Below, piece by piece: positions 54,742 through 63,770 of a stretch of 64,000 nucleotides of DNA (position 1 is its first letter; the number at the start of each line of letters is the position of its first letter). The notes below the pieces were generated by a model. The model saw only the letters and a program-made list of their open reading frames with translations, was not told the DNA's origin and searched no databases. The DNA lies in assembly GCA_963736425.1 (NCBI GenBank), contig CAVTOX010000009.1:139305-203304 (forward strand). The letters run 5' to 3'. Made by a program: the position numbers and the translations under genes. The DNA comes from Prado023 sp963736425. GTDB lineage: Bacteria; Actinomycetota; Actinomycetes; S36-B12; CAIYMF01.

Positions 54742-54873
54742 CCGCACTTCAACGGTTGAGGAGCGAAACGGAAATGAGCACTCAATGAGCTCGCTGCTAT
54801 GAGCGTGCCCACCAGCAACCAGCGGTCCATGCCCTGACAGACACCAGGGGCTCGGACCAAGACGAGGAGAGAA

Positions 54874-57756
54874 GTGTCGAAGGTCCGGGTCAGCACACTG
54901 GCCAAGGAGTTGGGTATTCCCAGCAAGGACGCCGTGACGTGGCTCAACGCGAACGGTGAGTATGTGAAGTCGGCGGCCTCGACGATCGAGGCCCCTGTTG
55001 AGCGCAAGCTGCGTGAGGCCTTCCCGGCCAAGCCCGCGGCACCCAAGGCCACCGGGGGAGCGACCCCCGGAAAGCCCGCAGCCAAGCCTGCCGCTGCTGA
55101 GGCGAGCACGGAAGCCCCGGCTGCGCCGCGCACGCCCGGCAGTCGCGGCCACGCCCGCTGGGCCGGCCGCCGGCTGCACCCGGTTGCCCGCCGCCGCCCC
55201 CGCGGCTCCGGCCGCGCCGGCGGCTCCCGCAGCCGCGCCGCGGCCCCGGCAGCCCAAGCCGCAGCCGCCGCCGCGGCGGCGACTGAGGCGCCGACCGATG
55301 GTGGCACTGCCGCACGTCCGGCTCCGGGCCCGCGTCCGGGCAACAACCCCTACGGCAGCCCCGGCATGGGCCGCCCCGCCCCGGGCCCGCGTCCGGGCAA
55401 CAACCCGTTCTCCGGCTCCGGCATGGGCCGTCCGGCTCCGGCCGCCGCTGCCGGGCCGGGCGTCGCCCCGCGTCCCGCCGCTCCGGCGGGTCCCGGTGGC
55501 CCCCGCCCCAACCCCGGCTCGATGCCCCCACGTCCCGCTGTCCGTCCCGGCGCCCCAGGGCGCCCCGGTGGCCCGGGTGCACGTCCGGGCGGCCCCGGCG
55601 CGCGTCCCGGTGGTCCCGGTGGGGCTCCCGGTCGTCCGGGTGGTCCCGGTGCCGGTGGCTCGCGTCCCGGTGGTCCCGGTGGCGCTGGTGGCTTCCGCCC
55701 CGGCGGTGCCGGAGGTGGCACCGGTGGACCCGGTGGGTACCGTCCCGCCGGTCCCGGTGGTGGTCCCGGTGCAGGTGCCCCGGGTCGTCCCGGTGGCGGT
55801 GGCCGTCCCGGTGGCCCCGGTCGCGGTGGCACGGCGGGCGCCTTCGGTCGCCCCGGTGGTCGCCCGACGAAGGGTCGCAAGTCCAAGCGCGCCAAGCGCC
55901 AGGAGTACGAGAACATGCAGGCCCCCGCGATCGGTGGCGTGCGGCTGCCGCGCGGGAACGGTGCGGTCGTCCGGCTGCCCCGTGGCGCCTCGCTGACCGA
56001 CTTCGCCGAGCGGATCAACTGCTCGGCGGCCGACCTGGTCACCGTGATGTTCAAGCTCGGCGAGATGCTCACGGCCACGCAGTCGGTCGATGACGACACG
56101 CTGCGCCTGCTGGGCCAGGAGCTGGACTTCGACGTCCAGGTCGTCTCGCCCGAGGACGAGGACCGCGAGCTGCTCGGCACCTTCGACCTCGAGTTCGGTG
56201 AGGACGAGGGCGACGAGTCCGACCTGGTCGTGCGGCCCCCGGTCGTCACGGTCATGGGTCACGTCGACCACGGCAAGACCAAGCTGCTGGACGCCATCCG
56301 CTCCACCAAGGTGGTCGAGGGCGAGGCCGGTGGCATCACCCAGCACATCGGCGCCTATCAGGTGACGGTCCCGGTCGGCGGCGCGGACCGCACGCTGACC
56401 TTCATCGACACCCCGGGCCACGAGGCGTTCACCGCCATGCGTGCCCGTGGTGCCCAGGTCACCGACATCGCCGTGCTGGTCGTGGCGGCCGACGATGGCG
56501 TGAAGCCGCAGACGGTGGAGGCGCTGAACCACGCGCAGGCCGCCGGCGTGCCGATCGTCGTCGCGGTCAACAAGATCGACAAGGAGGGCGCCGACCCGGT
56601 CAAGGTGCGCGGACAGCTCACCGAGTACGGGCTGGTGGCCGAGGAGTTCGGCGGCGACACCATGTTCGTCGACGTGTCGGCCAAGGGGCGTCTCAACATC
56701 GACGCCCTGCTCGAGGCCCTCGTGCTGACGGCCGACGCCACCCTGGACCTGCGGGCCAACCCCAAGCAGGACGCCCAGGGTGTGGCGATCGAGGCGCACC
56801 TGGACCGCGGTCGCGGCCCGGTGGCCACGGTGCTGGTCCAGCGCGGCACGCTGCGCCCCGGTGACTCGATCGTGGCCGGAGACGCCTTCGGGCGCGTCCG
56901 GGCCATGCTCGACGAGCACGGCGACCCCGTGGAGGAGGCCACCCCGGCACGTCCGGTCCAGGTCCTCGGCCTGACCTCGGTGCCCGGTGCCGGCGACTCC
57001 TTCCTCGTCGTCGGCGAGGACCGGGTGGCACGCCAGATCGCCCAGACCCGTCAGGCCCGTGAGCGCAACGCGCAGCTGGCCAAGCGACGCGGTCGCCGGA
57101 CGCTCGAGGACTTCCTCAAGCAGCTGGAGACCGGCGAGGTCCAGGAGCTCAACCTGATCCTCAAGGGCGACGTGTCCGGCTCTGTCGAGGCCCTCGAGGA
57201 CTCCCTCATGGGCATCGATGTCGGCGAGGAGGTCAACCTCCGGATCATCGACCGCGGTGTCGGTGCGATCACCGAGACCAACGTCATGCTTGCTGCCGCG
57301 TCGAAGGCCGTCATCATCGGCTTCAACGTCCGGCCGCAGGGGAAGGCCACCGAGCTCGCCGATCGCGAGGGTGTGGACATCCGGTACTACAACGTCATCT
57401 ACTCGGCGATCGATGACATCGAGGCGGCCCTGAAGGGCATGCTCAAGCCGGAGTACGAGGAGGCCCAGCTGGGCACCGCCGAGGTGCGCGAGGTCTTCAA
57501 GAGCTCCAAGTTCGGCACCATCGCCGGGACGCTCGTGCGCTCCGGGGAGATCAAGCGCAACAGCAAGGCGCGCCTGGTCCGCGACGGTGTCGTGGTGGCG
57601 GACAACCTCACCGTCGGCTCGTTGCGACGGTTCAAGGACGACGTCACCGAGGTCCGTGAGGGCTACGAGTGCGGCATCGGCCTGGGGTCGTTCAACGACA
57701 TCAAGGTCGACGACGTGATCGAGACGTTCGAGATGCGGGAGAAGTCCCGCGCCTAG
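54874..57756 (+). CDS. infB: Translation initiation factor IF-2
   Basis: A 960-residue IF-2. The N-terminal helix-rich motif is MSKVRVSTLAKELGIPSKD. A very long Gly/Pro/Arg/Ala linker (~55-340) precedes the G domain: G1 GHVDHGKT (~461), G3 DTPGHEAF, G4 NKID, then domains II-IV. The linker holds two tandem RPAPGPRPGNNP units and many GGP/GRP units. Within the linker (55130-55280) the current frame becomes Arg-rich while the +1 frame reads Ala/Pro-rich (AAAPAAPAAPAAPAAAPRP), so two compensating indels may lie there. Bacterial IF-2 positions fMet-tRNA on the 30S subunit. The GTG follows AGGAGAG. Confidence 0.95.
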   Translation: MSKVRVSTLAKELGIPSKDAVTWLNANGEYVKSAASTIEAPVERKLREAFPAKPAAPKATGGATPGKPAAKPAAAEASTEAPAAPRTPGSRGHARWAGRRLHPVARRRPRGSGRAGGSRSRAAAPAAQAAAAAAAATEAPTDGGTAARPAPGPRPGNNPYGSPGMGRPAPGPRPGNNPFSGSGMGRPAPAAAAGPGVAPRPAAPAGPGGPRPNPGSMPPRPAVRPGAPGRPGGPGARPGGPGARPGGPGGAPGRPGGPGAGGSRPGGPGGAGGFRPGGAGGGTGGPGGYRPAGPGGGPGAGAPGRPGGGGRPGGPGRGGTAGAFGRPGGRPTKGRKSKRAKRQEYENMQAPAIGGVRLPRGNGAVVRLPRGASLTDFAERINCSAADLVTVMFKLGEMLTATQSVDDDTLRLLGQELDFDVQVVSPEDEDRELLGTFDLEFGEDEGDESDLVVRPPVVTVMGHVDHGKTKLLDAIRSTKVVEGEAGGITQHIGAYQVTVPVGGADRTLTFIDTPGHEAFTAMRARGAQVTDIAVLVVAADDGVKPQTVEALNHAQAAGVPIVVAVNKIDKEGADPVKVRGQLTEYGLVAEEFGGDTMFVDVSAKGRLNIDALLEALVLTADATLDLRANPKQDAQGVAIEAHLDRGRGPVATVLVQRGTLRPGDSIVAGDAFGRVRAMLDEHGDPVEEATPARPVQVLGLTSVPGAGDSFLVVGEDRVARQIAQTRQARERNAQLAKRRGRRTLEDFLKQLETGEVQELNLILKGDVSGSVEALEDSLMGIDVGEEVNLRIIDRGVGAITETNVMLAAASKAVIIGFNVRPQGKATELADREGVDIRYYNVIYSAIDDIEAALKGMLKPEYEEAQLGTAEVREVFKSSKFGTIAGTLVRSGEIKRNSKARLVRDGVVVADNLTVGSLRRFKDDVTEVREGYECGIGLGSFNDIKVDDVIETFEMREKSRA

Positions 57757-57772
57757 TCGTGGGGGAGCAGCG

Positions 57773-58069
57773 GTGTTCGTCGGGATCCTCGATGTTGACC
57801 TGCTGCTCCCCAACGACGTCCGATCGTTGAAGGACAAGCGCAGCCACGTTCGTGGGCTGGTGGCCGAGTTGCGCCGCCGGTTCGATGTGGCGGCGTCCGA
57901 GGCTGGCCATCTGGACCTCCACAGGCGCACACTTGTGGGGGTCGCCGTGGTCAGTCCCGACCTGGCGCACTGCCAGCAGGTGCTCGATGCATGTGAGCGA
58001 CTGGTGGCGCAGCGTCCGGAGTTCGAGATGATCGGCGCCCGGCAGAGGTTCGTCGGTGAGGACGACTGA
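57773..58069 (+). CDS. DUF503 family protein
   Basis: A 98-residue member of the DUF503/YlxP family: FVGILDVDLLLPNDVRSLKDKRSHVRGLVAELRRRF-type start (short motif SLKDKRSHVRGL) and an alpha/beta ferredoxin-like pattern ending FEMIGARQRFVGEDD. Function unknown; the gene is typically placed between infB and rbfA. The GTG at 57773 follows GGGGGAGC. Confidence 0.88.
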   Translation: MFVGILDVDLLLPNDVRSLKDKRSHVRGLVAELRRRFDVAASEAGHLDLHRRTLVGVAVVSPDLAHCQQVLDACERLVAQRPEFEMIGARQRFVGEDD

Positions 58070-58125
58070 GCTGGGCACGACGTAGTACTGGTGGTGACGG
58101 GGACTGACGAGGAGAGGTGGGCATC

Positions 58126-58617
58126 GTGGGAGCCCATGAGGCGCGGGTGCGCCGGTTGGCAGACAGGGTCAAGGTCATCGTGGCCGAGACCCTGGAGACC
58201 CGGGTCAAGGACCCGAGGCTCGGCTTCGTGACCATCACGGACGCCCGGGTCACCAACGACATGCGTGAGGCGACGGTGTTCTACACCGTCCTCGGATCGC
58301 CGGACGAGCTGGCGGAGACCGCCACGGCGCTGGAGTCCGCCAAGGGCATCCTGCGCACGGAGGTCGGTCGGCAGACCGGCGTGCGGCACACGCCCTCGCT
58401 GACGTTCATCGCCGACGGTGTCCCGGAGAACGCCCGGCACATCGACGACCTGCTCGCCCAGGCCGCGGCCACGGATGCTGCTGTCGCCGCCGTGCGGGAG
58501 GGCGCCGAGTACGCCGGCGAGGCCGACCCGTACAAGGCCCCGCGCGTGGACGAGGACGCCGACGACCTCGACGACGAGGCGCCCGCCCGCAATCCGCTCG
58601 CCGGAATCGACGACTGA
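58126..58617 (+). CDS. rbfA: Ribosome-binding factor A
   Basis: A 163-residue cold-shock 30S-maturation factor. The KH-like fold is shown by RVRRLADRVKVIVAETLETR, KDPRLGFVTITDARVTNDMREATVFYTVLG and GRQTGVRHTPSLTFIAD. The C-terminal ~45 residues are an acidic tail. GTG 58126 was chosen because GAGGAGAGG ends 9 nt upstream and the family usually starts near there; GTG 58117 is an alternative. Confidence 0.92.
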   Translation: MGAHEARVRRLADRVKVIVAETLETRVKDPRLGFVTITDARVTNDMREATVFYTVLGSPDELAETATALESAKGILRTEVGRQTGVRHTPSLTFIADGVPENARHIDDLLAQAAATDAAVAAVREGAEYAGEADPYKAPRVDEDADDLDDEAPARNPLAGIDD

Positions 58618-58618
58618 G

Positions 58619-59652
58619 TTGTCCGAGGCTGTCACTGAATCGGCGCCGGCTGCGAAGGTCAGCCCGCCTGAAGGAATCGTCATCGTCGACAAGCCCGCCG
58701 GCTGGACGTCCCACGACGTCGTCTCGCGGATGCGTCGGCTGGCCGGCACCCGTCGCGTCGGCCACGCGGGCACGCTGGATCCCATGGCCACCGGTGTGCT
58801 CGTCGTCGGGATCGGCCGGGCCACACGGCTGCTCGGGCACATCAGCGGCTCGGACAAGACCTACGCGGCGACCATCCGGCTGGGGTGGTCCACCGTCAGC
58901 GACGATGCGGAGGGGGAGCGCCTGGGCGGCGCACCGGCTGAGTCGCTGAGCGCCGCCGACCTCGCCCCCGTCATCGCCACCCTGACCGGGCCGATCATGC
59001 AGCGGCCGTCGTCGGTCTCGGCGATCAAGGTCGAGGGACGACGTTCCCACGATCGGGTGCGCGCCGGTGAGGACGTCGAGCTGGCGGAGCGTCCGGTGGT
59101 CGTGGGTGCGTTCGACGTCCTCGACGTCCGGCCGGAGCCCGCGCTCGGGGCGCTGGACGTGGACGTGGTGGTGACGTGCTCGTCGGGAACGTACGTCCGG
59201 GCCCTGGCGCGCGATCTCGGCGAGGCGCTGGGGGTCGGTGGGCACCTCACCGCGCTGCGCCGGACGCGGGTCGGGTGCTTCGGGTTGACCCGGCTCGCAC
59301 CCTCGAGCAGCTGGCTGAGGATGACCTGGAGGTGCTCGACATGGGCACAGTCGCCCGCGCGGCCTTCCCCGCCGTGACGCTCACGGCGGCGGACGCCAAC
59401 GCGGTGCGCTACGGACGCACGATCGAGCTGGGCATGGCCTGGGCCCGGGCGTCACATCCGGAGCTCCTCGAGCCGTCGGTGCTCGACCCTCATCGCGCGG
59501 CGCTGGCGGCCGCCCACCCGAACACCCCGGACTGGTCGGCCCAGAGCGCGCCGCCGCACGCCCTGTTCGGCCCGGACGGGGAGTTCCTCGCCCTGGCCCG
59601 TCCCCGCCCCGACGACACGACCGAGTACCTCGCGGTGTTCTCCCAGCCGTAG
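58619..59652 (+). CDS. truB: tRNA pseudouridine(55) synthase TruB, one frame break
   Basis: About 344 residues after correction. It makes pseudouridine 55 in the T-loop of tRNA. Catalytic Asp in GHAGTLDPMATGVL, substrate loop KTYAATIRLG, and VTCSSGTYVRALARDLGEAL. The frame breaks near 59283: TTCGGGTTGACC should probably be TTCGGGGTTGACC, giving VDPARTLEQLAEDDLEVL and then a PUA-type C-terminal domain ending at 59652. The TTG at 58619 starts one base after the rbfA stop; no better start is seen. Confidence 0.9.
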
Positions 59653-59710
59653 GGCGTCCCCTGCGCCCGGGCGCCGCTCAACCCTCCGAGTGGCGCTGCC
59701 GGTCGCTGAC

Positions 59711-59762
59711 ATCAATTCGGGATGGAGTTGCTGCAAGAACGGCATCTCTCTCCCGAATTGAT
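59711..59762. repeat. 12-bp perfect inverted repeat between truB and the DLH gene
   Basis: ATCAATTCGGGA (59711-59722) and TCCCGAATTGAT (59751-59762) are perfect reverse complements around 28 nt, in the 190-bp gap after truB. It may terminate the nusA-infB-truB operon, although no U-run follows. Part of it resembles a stretch at 51506-51525. Confidence 0.55.
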
Positions 59763-59843
59763 GCCCGCGAGGTCAGGAGGCGGGTGGACGGCCGGGACCT
59801 GCCCATCAGGCGGTGGGCACACCGGGTCGGTAGCGTTCACCAC

Positions 59844-60800
59844 ATGTCGAACCCCGATGCCCGTCCCGCGCCGACCGACCGCATCGACACCGCAGCCGGT
59901 CCCGTCGGCCTGCACGTCGAGGTCCCGGCCGGCGACGGACCGTGGCCGGCGGTCGTGGTCATCCACGACGCCGCCGGGCTCACCGCGGACACCGTCGCCC
60001 AGTGCCGCTGGTTGGCGGACTCCGGGTTCATCGCGGTGGCGCCGGACCTGTTCGCCGGTGGCACGTTCGTCGGTTGCCTTCGCTCGGTGATCCGGGACTA
60101 CGCGACGTGGCAGGGGTCGGTGTTCGACCAGGTCGAGGCGGTGCGCTCGTGGGTTGCCGACCGGGACGACTGCACCGGCCGGGTCGGTGTCCTCGGGTTC
60201 TGCATGGGCGGGGGCTTCGCGCTCTCGCTCGCGCCGGGGCACGGGTTCGTCGCAGCGAGCGCCAACTACGGGATGATCCCCAAGGACGCGGAGCAGTACT
60301 TCGTGGGCGCGTGCCCGATCATCGCGTCGTACGGCGGGCGGGACCTGTCACTGCGGGGCGCCGGGCCGAAGCTGGACGCCGCGCTGACGGCTGCGGGCGT
60401 CGAGCACGAGGTGGACGTCTACCCCCAGGCCGGTCACGGCTTCCTCAACGACCACGGGCCCGGCGAGGTGCCGTTCCTGTTCCAGCTGATGGCGCCGCTC
60501 ATCAGGACCGGCTACCACCGGCCCAGCGCCGAGCTCGCTCGCGAGCGAATCGCGGCGTTCCTGACGCGACATCTCGTGGAGCCCGCGCCGAGTGCCGGCC
60601 AGTCGAGGGTGGCGCGCCTGCCCGGATGGGAACGTGGGATGACGTTGCCGGTAGAACAGCAACGAGTTCCCAAGTGCAAGGCCGACCGCCGCAGACGGGC
60701 CCGGGTGGCTGCCGGACCGCCCTCTCGACGGTCCCAGGGCGCCCGGGAGACTGTCAGAACGCCAGTGGCGTGGACTGGACCTCGCGCATCCACGCCGTGA
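59844..60800 (+). CDS. Dienelactone hydrolase family protein
   Basis: An alpha/beta hydrolase of the dienelactone hydrolase family. PAVVVIHDAAGLTADT (oxyanion side), nucleophile Cys in GFCMGGGFALSL (~124), Asp in SYGGRDLSLRG and His in PQAGHGFLNDH. Normal DLH length is ~240 residues; here residues ~255-318 form a low-quality Arg/Pro-rich tail overlapping the converging pepP gene, so the true stop may be lost through an indel near 60,590. TAGCGT (59831-59836) is 7 nt before the ATG, so it is probably leaderless. Substrate unknown. Confidence 0.82.
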   Translation: MSNPDARPAPTDRIDTAAGPVGLHVEVPAGDGPWPAVVVIHDAAGLTADTVAQCRWLADSGFIAVAPDLFAGGTFVGCLRSVIRDYATWQGSVFDQVEAVRSWVADRDDCTGRVGVLGFCMGGGFALSLAPGHGFVAASANYGMIPKDAEQYFVGACPIIASYGGRDLSLRGAGPKLDAALTAAGVEHEVDVYPQAGHGFLNDHGPGEVPFLFQLMAPLIRTGYHRPSAELARERIAAFLTRHLVEPAPSAGQSRVARLPGWERGMTLPVEQQRVPKCKADRRRRARVAAGPPSRRSQGARETVRTPVAWTGPRASTP

Positions 60801-62269
60801 TCGCGTCCGGGTCGCGGGGGAGTGCGCCGGAGAGGTTCACCGGGCCGTGGGGCGTCACCTGGATGTCGTCCTCGATGCGCACGCTGATCCCACGGAACTC
60901 GGCCGGAACCGACAGGTCGTTGACCTGGAAGTACAGGCCGGGCTCGACGGTGAGCACGTGGTTCGCGCCGAGCGGGCCGTGGGTGTACGCCTCCTCGCGA
61001 GCCTGGGCACAGTCGTGGACGTCGAGGCCGAGGCTGTGCGAGACCCCGTGGAGGGTCCAGCGGCGGTGGTGACCGGCGCCGGGCTGCTCGGGGTCGTCGC
61101 TGCACGACACGTCCGGCGGTGACGTCGAGGATGCCCCACGAGTGCAGGTGCTCGGCGAGCACGCGCATGCACGCGCGGTTGGCGGCGAGGAAGTCGTTGC
61201 CGACCCGGCACTCGGCGATGCCCGCCTCCTGCGCCTCGAGCACGGCGGCGTACACCTTGCGCTGCGTGGGCGACCACTCGCCGGTCAGCGGGAACGTGCG
61301 GGTGACGTCGGCGGTGTGGATCTCCTCGGTCTCGACGCCCATGTCGGCCAGCAGGAGGTCACCGGAACGCAGGTGGCCGTTGTTGCGCCACCAGTGCAGG
61401 GTCGTGCCGTTCGCCCCGGACCCGACGATCGACGTGTAGCCGACCTCGTTGCCCTCCAGGCGGGCACGCCGCCAGAACGTGCCCTCGAGCCAGCGCTCGC
61501 CACGCACCGGACGGTCGAGGACCAGCGGGATCTCGCGCACGACGTCGGCGAAGCCCCGCGCCGTCGCGTCGCAGGCGTGCTGCAGGCGGGAGATCTCCCA
61601 GTCGTCCTTGGCCAGGCGCAGCTCGTCGATGACCGCCGCGAGCTTCTGGCCGGTGCCGCGGGGGAGCAGGGGATCGACGATGGCGTCGTGCCCGGTCAGC
61701 AGGGCGCACTCCTCGTCGCGCCATGCCTCCAGGGCGCGCGGGAGCTCGGCCAGCGGGCGGCAGTCGAGGGCCAGGACCTCGCCGGTCTCGGCCGGGGTGG
61801 GGACGTTGCCCACCCAGATCGCGCCGAACTGGTGGTCGGTGAAGTACCCCTCCGATCCGGCGTGGTGGTACTCGCGGACGTAGAGCGTGGCGTCGTGGCC
61901 GGGTCCGGCCGTCCGGGGCGTCATGACCAGGACGGCGCCCTCGACCGTCTCGCCCGTCAGCCAGACGAAGGCCGACGACGCCCGGAACGGGTACTGCGTG
62001 TCGTTGGCACGCGTCTTCAGCAGGCCCGAGGGGACGACGATCAGCTGGCCGGCGAAGTGCTCGGAGAGGGCCGCCCGGCGCGCGGCCGTGTGCGCGGAGA
62101 CGCCCGAGCCCTCGGCGGGGTGGGCCATCCGTGGGGCCGGCTCCCAGTCGTTGCCGAGCCAGTCGACCAGGTGCGCGCTCATCGCCGGGCGCTTGCGGAC
62201 CGGCGGGGGAGTCAGGTCGGCCGCGTGCTCGGACTCGGCGGGCGGGGTCGTGACGTCATCGGAGGCCAT
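60754..62269 (-). CDS. Xaa-Pro aminopeptidase (aminopeptidase P), one frame break
   Basis: An M24 metallopeptidase removing N-terminal residues before Pro, ~504 residues after correction. N-terminal AMP_N domain (~40-190). Metal ligands of the pita-bread domain appear in order: LLADMGVETEEIHTADVTRTF (two Asp), HGVSHSLGLDVHDC (His), LTVEPGLYF (Glu) and VRIEDDIQV (Glu). The frame breaks near 61110 (ACCGCCGGACGTG; removing one G gives TADVSCSDDPEQPG). ATG 62269 starts MASDDVTTPPAESEHAADL. It diverges from ribF. Confidence 0.87.
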
Positions 62270-62333
62270 GCCAGAGGAGTGTAGGCCGCCGCGGGATTCC
62301 GCGATGGCTGAGCCGACATGGCAGGGTATGGCC

Positions 62334-63311
62334 ATGCATGTGTGGCGCGGGTGCGAGGAGGTCCCCACGGACCTTCCCGGGACCTCCGTCACCATCGGGG
62401 CGTTCGACGGCGTGCACCGCGGGCACCGGGTCCTGATCGACCGCGCGGTGGCCGAGGCCGGCGATGGGTTGCTCCCCGTCGCGGTGACCTTCGACCCGCA
62501 CCCGCTGTCGGTGATCCGGCCGGACATGGCCCCGTTGCTGCTCACGTCGATGGCGCACCGGCTCGAGGTCTTCGAGGCCGAGGGGATCGGCGGGGTGCTG
62601 GTCATCCAGTTCACCCCGGAGCTGGCCGCCGAGTCGGCGGAGAGATTCGCCTCCCGGGTCCTGGCTGACACCCTGAATGCGCGTCACGTGGTGGTCGGGC
62701 GCAACTTCCGGTTCGGGCACCGGGCCGCCGGTGACGTCGCGCTGCTGACGGAGTTGGGACGCGAGCTGGGGTTCGACGTCACGGTCGTCGACCTGGAGCC
62801 GCTGGACGCCCCCGACGCGGCCGCAGAGGGGCCTGACGGGCCCGTGGCGGTCTCCTCGACCGAGATCCGGGCACTGGTGGCAGCCGGCGATGTCGCGGGC
62901 GCTGCGGCGGCCCTGGGTCGATCGCATCGCGTGTCGGGTCTGGTCGTGCACGGTGACCATCGGGGTCGGGAGCTCGGCTACCCGACGGCGAACGTCGACG
63001 TCGCGGACTCGATGGCCGTGCCCGGCGACGGGGTGTACGCGGGGCGCTTCCGGGTTGAGGGCGAGCCGACCATCTGGCGGCCGGCGGCCATCTCGGTGGG
63101 CACGAACCCCACCTTCGACGGCGAGACCCGGCGAGTCGAGGCCTTCGTGCTGGACGCTCCGGAGGGCTACGACGTGTACGGCCAGTGGGCGGACATCGAG
63201 TTCGTCGAGCGGATCCGGCCGATGCTGCGCTTCGACTCGGTGGACGACCTCATCGTCCAGATGGCCGATGACGTGCAACGCACTCGGGCCGTGCTGTTGG
63301 CGTCGCAGTGA
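62334..63311 (+). CDS. ribF: Bifunctional riboflavin kinase/FAD synthetase
   Basis: A 325-residue RibF making FMN and FAD from riboflavin. N-terminal FAD synthetase (~1-185): VTIGAFDGVHRGHRVLI (nucleotidyl-transferase motif), VGRNFRFGHRAAGD, and VSSTEIRALVAAGDV. C-terminal flavokinase (~190-325): HRGRELGYPTANV (PTAN motif) and GVYAGRF. ATG 62334 gives MHVWRG, the usual family start; ATG 62328, six nt upstream, is possible. rpsO follows, with its own promoter candidate between. Confidence 0.94.
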   Translation: MHVWRGCEEVPTDLPGTSVTIGAFDGVHRGHRVLIDRAVAEAGDGLLPVAVTFDPHPLSVIRPDMAPLLLTSMAHRLEVFEAEGIGGVLVIQFTPELAAESAERFASRVLADTLNARHVVVGRNFRFGHRAAGDVALLTELGRELGFDVTVVDLEPLDAPDAAAEGPDGPVAVSSTEIRALVAAGDVAGAAAALGRSHRVSGLVVHGDHRGRELGYPTANVDVADSMAVPGDGVYAGRFRVEGEPTIWRPAAISVGTNPTFDGETRRVEAFVLDAPEGYDVYGQWADIEFVERIRPMLRFDSVDDLIVQMADDVQRTRAVLLASQ

Positions 63312-63327
63312 CCCACTCTCGGACGAT

Positions 63328-63358
63328 CCGACACCCGGCATGCCCCCTCTGGTACCCT
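63328..63358 (+). promoter_or_regulatory. Predicted rpsO promoter
   Basis: CCGACA (63328-63333), a 19-nt spacer and TACCCT (63353-63358) resemble actinobacterial sigma-70-type boxes, ~105 bp before the rpsO ATG. The leader contains a G/C-rich stretch around GGGGCGGGCGCCCCG that may fold and could serve S15 autoregulation. Confidence 0.4.
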
Positions 63359-63462
63359 GTGGGGTGACGGCTTCGGGGCGGGCGCCCCGTTGACCGCGAC
63401 TTGAACCAGCCAGGCAGAAGGCCGCTGGTGATCCACGCGCCCGAGAGGAACACAGAGTCTCC

Positions 63463-63732
63463 ATGCCCCTTGACACGGACACCAAGACGTCCATCATCGC
63501 CGAGTACGGAACGAAGGAGGGCGACACCGGCAGCCCCGAGGTCCAGATCGCAATGCTCACCAAGCGCATCGCGGACCTGACTGATCACCTGAAGACCCAC
63601 AAGCACGACCACCACAGCCGGCGTGGCCTGCTCCTGCTGGTCGGCAAGCGTCGCCGCCTGCTCAAGTACCTGCAGGCCACCGACATCGAGCGGTACCGCG
63701 CGCTCATCGAGCGCCTCGGCATCCGGCGCTAG
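63463..63732 (+). CDS. rpsO: 30S ribosomal protein S15
   Basis: An 89-residue S15, full length: DTGSPEVQIAMLTKRIADLTDHL, HDHHSRRGLLLLVGKRRRLLKYL and the C-terminal RYRALIERLGIRR. It binds the 16S central domain early in 30S assembly. GAGAGGAAC precedes the ATG. pnp would be expected beyond the window edge. Confidence 0.98.
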   Translation: MPLDTDTKTSIIAEYGTKEGDTGSPEVQIAMLTKRIADLTDHLKTHKHDHHSRRGLLLLVGKRRRLLKYLQATDIERYRALIERLGIRR

Positions 63733-63738
63733 CACTCC

Positions 63739-63770
63739 CAGGAGCGGTACCCCCACGGGTGCCGCTCCTG
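63739..63770 (+). terminator. 14-bp hairpin downstream of rpsO
   Basis: CAGGAGCGGTACCC (63739-63752) pairs with GGGTGCCGCTCCTG (63757-63770) around CCAC, with one G-T pair. It starts 6 nt after the rpsO stop. No U-run follows, so it may attenuate or mark RNase processing between rpsO and pnp. The remaining 230 bp to the window edge show no convincing gene. Confidence 0.6.

Noticed and set aside
55370..55860. Short tandem units in the IF-2 linker as a CRISPR-like array
   Set aside because: The units are in frame, imperfect, unspaced and code for a GGP/GRP-rich protein linker.
54655..58857. A ~1400-codon open frame on the minus strand opposite infB
   Set aside because: It mirrors the Gly/Pro-rich coding strand, has a His/Asp/Leu-rich repetitive composition with no domain, and overlaps the well-supported infB, DUF503 and rbfA genes.
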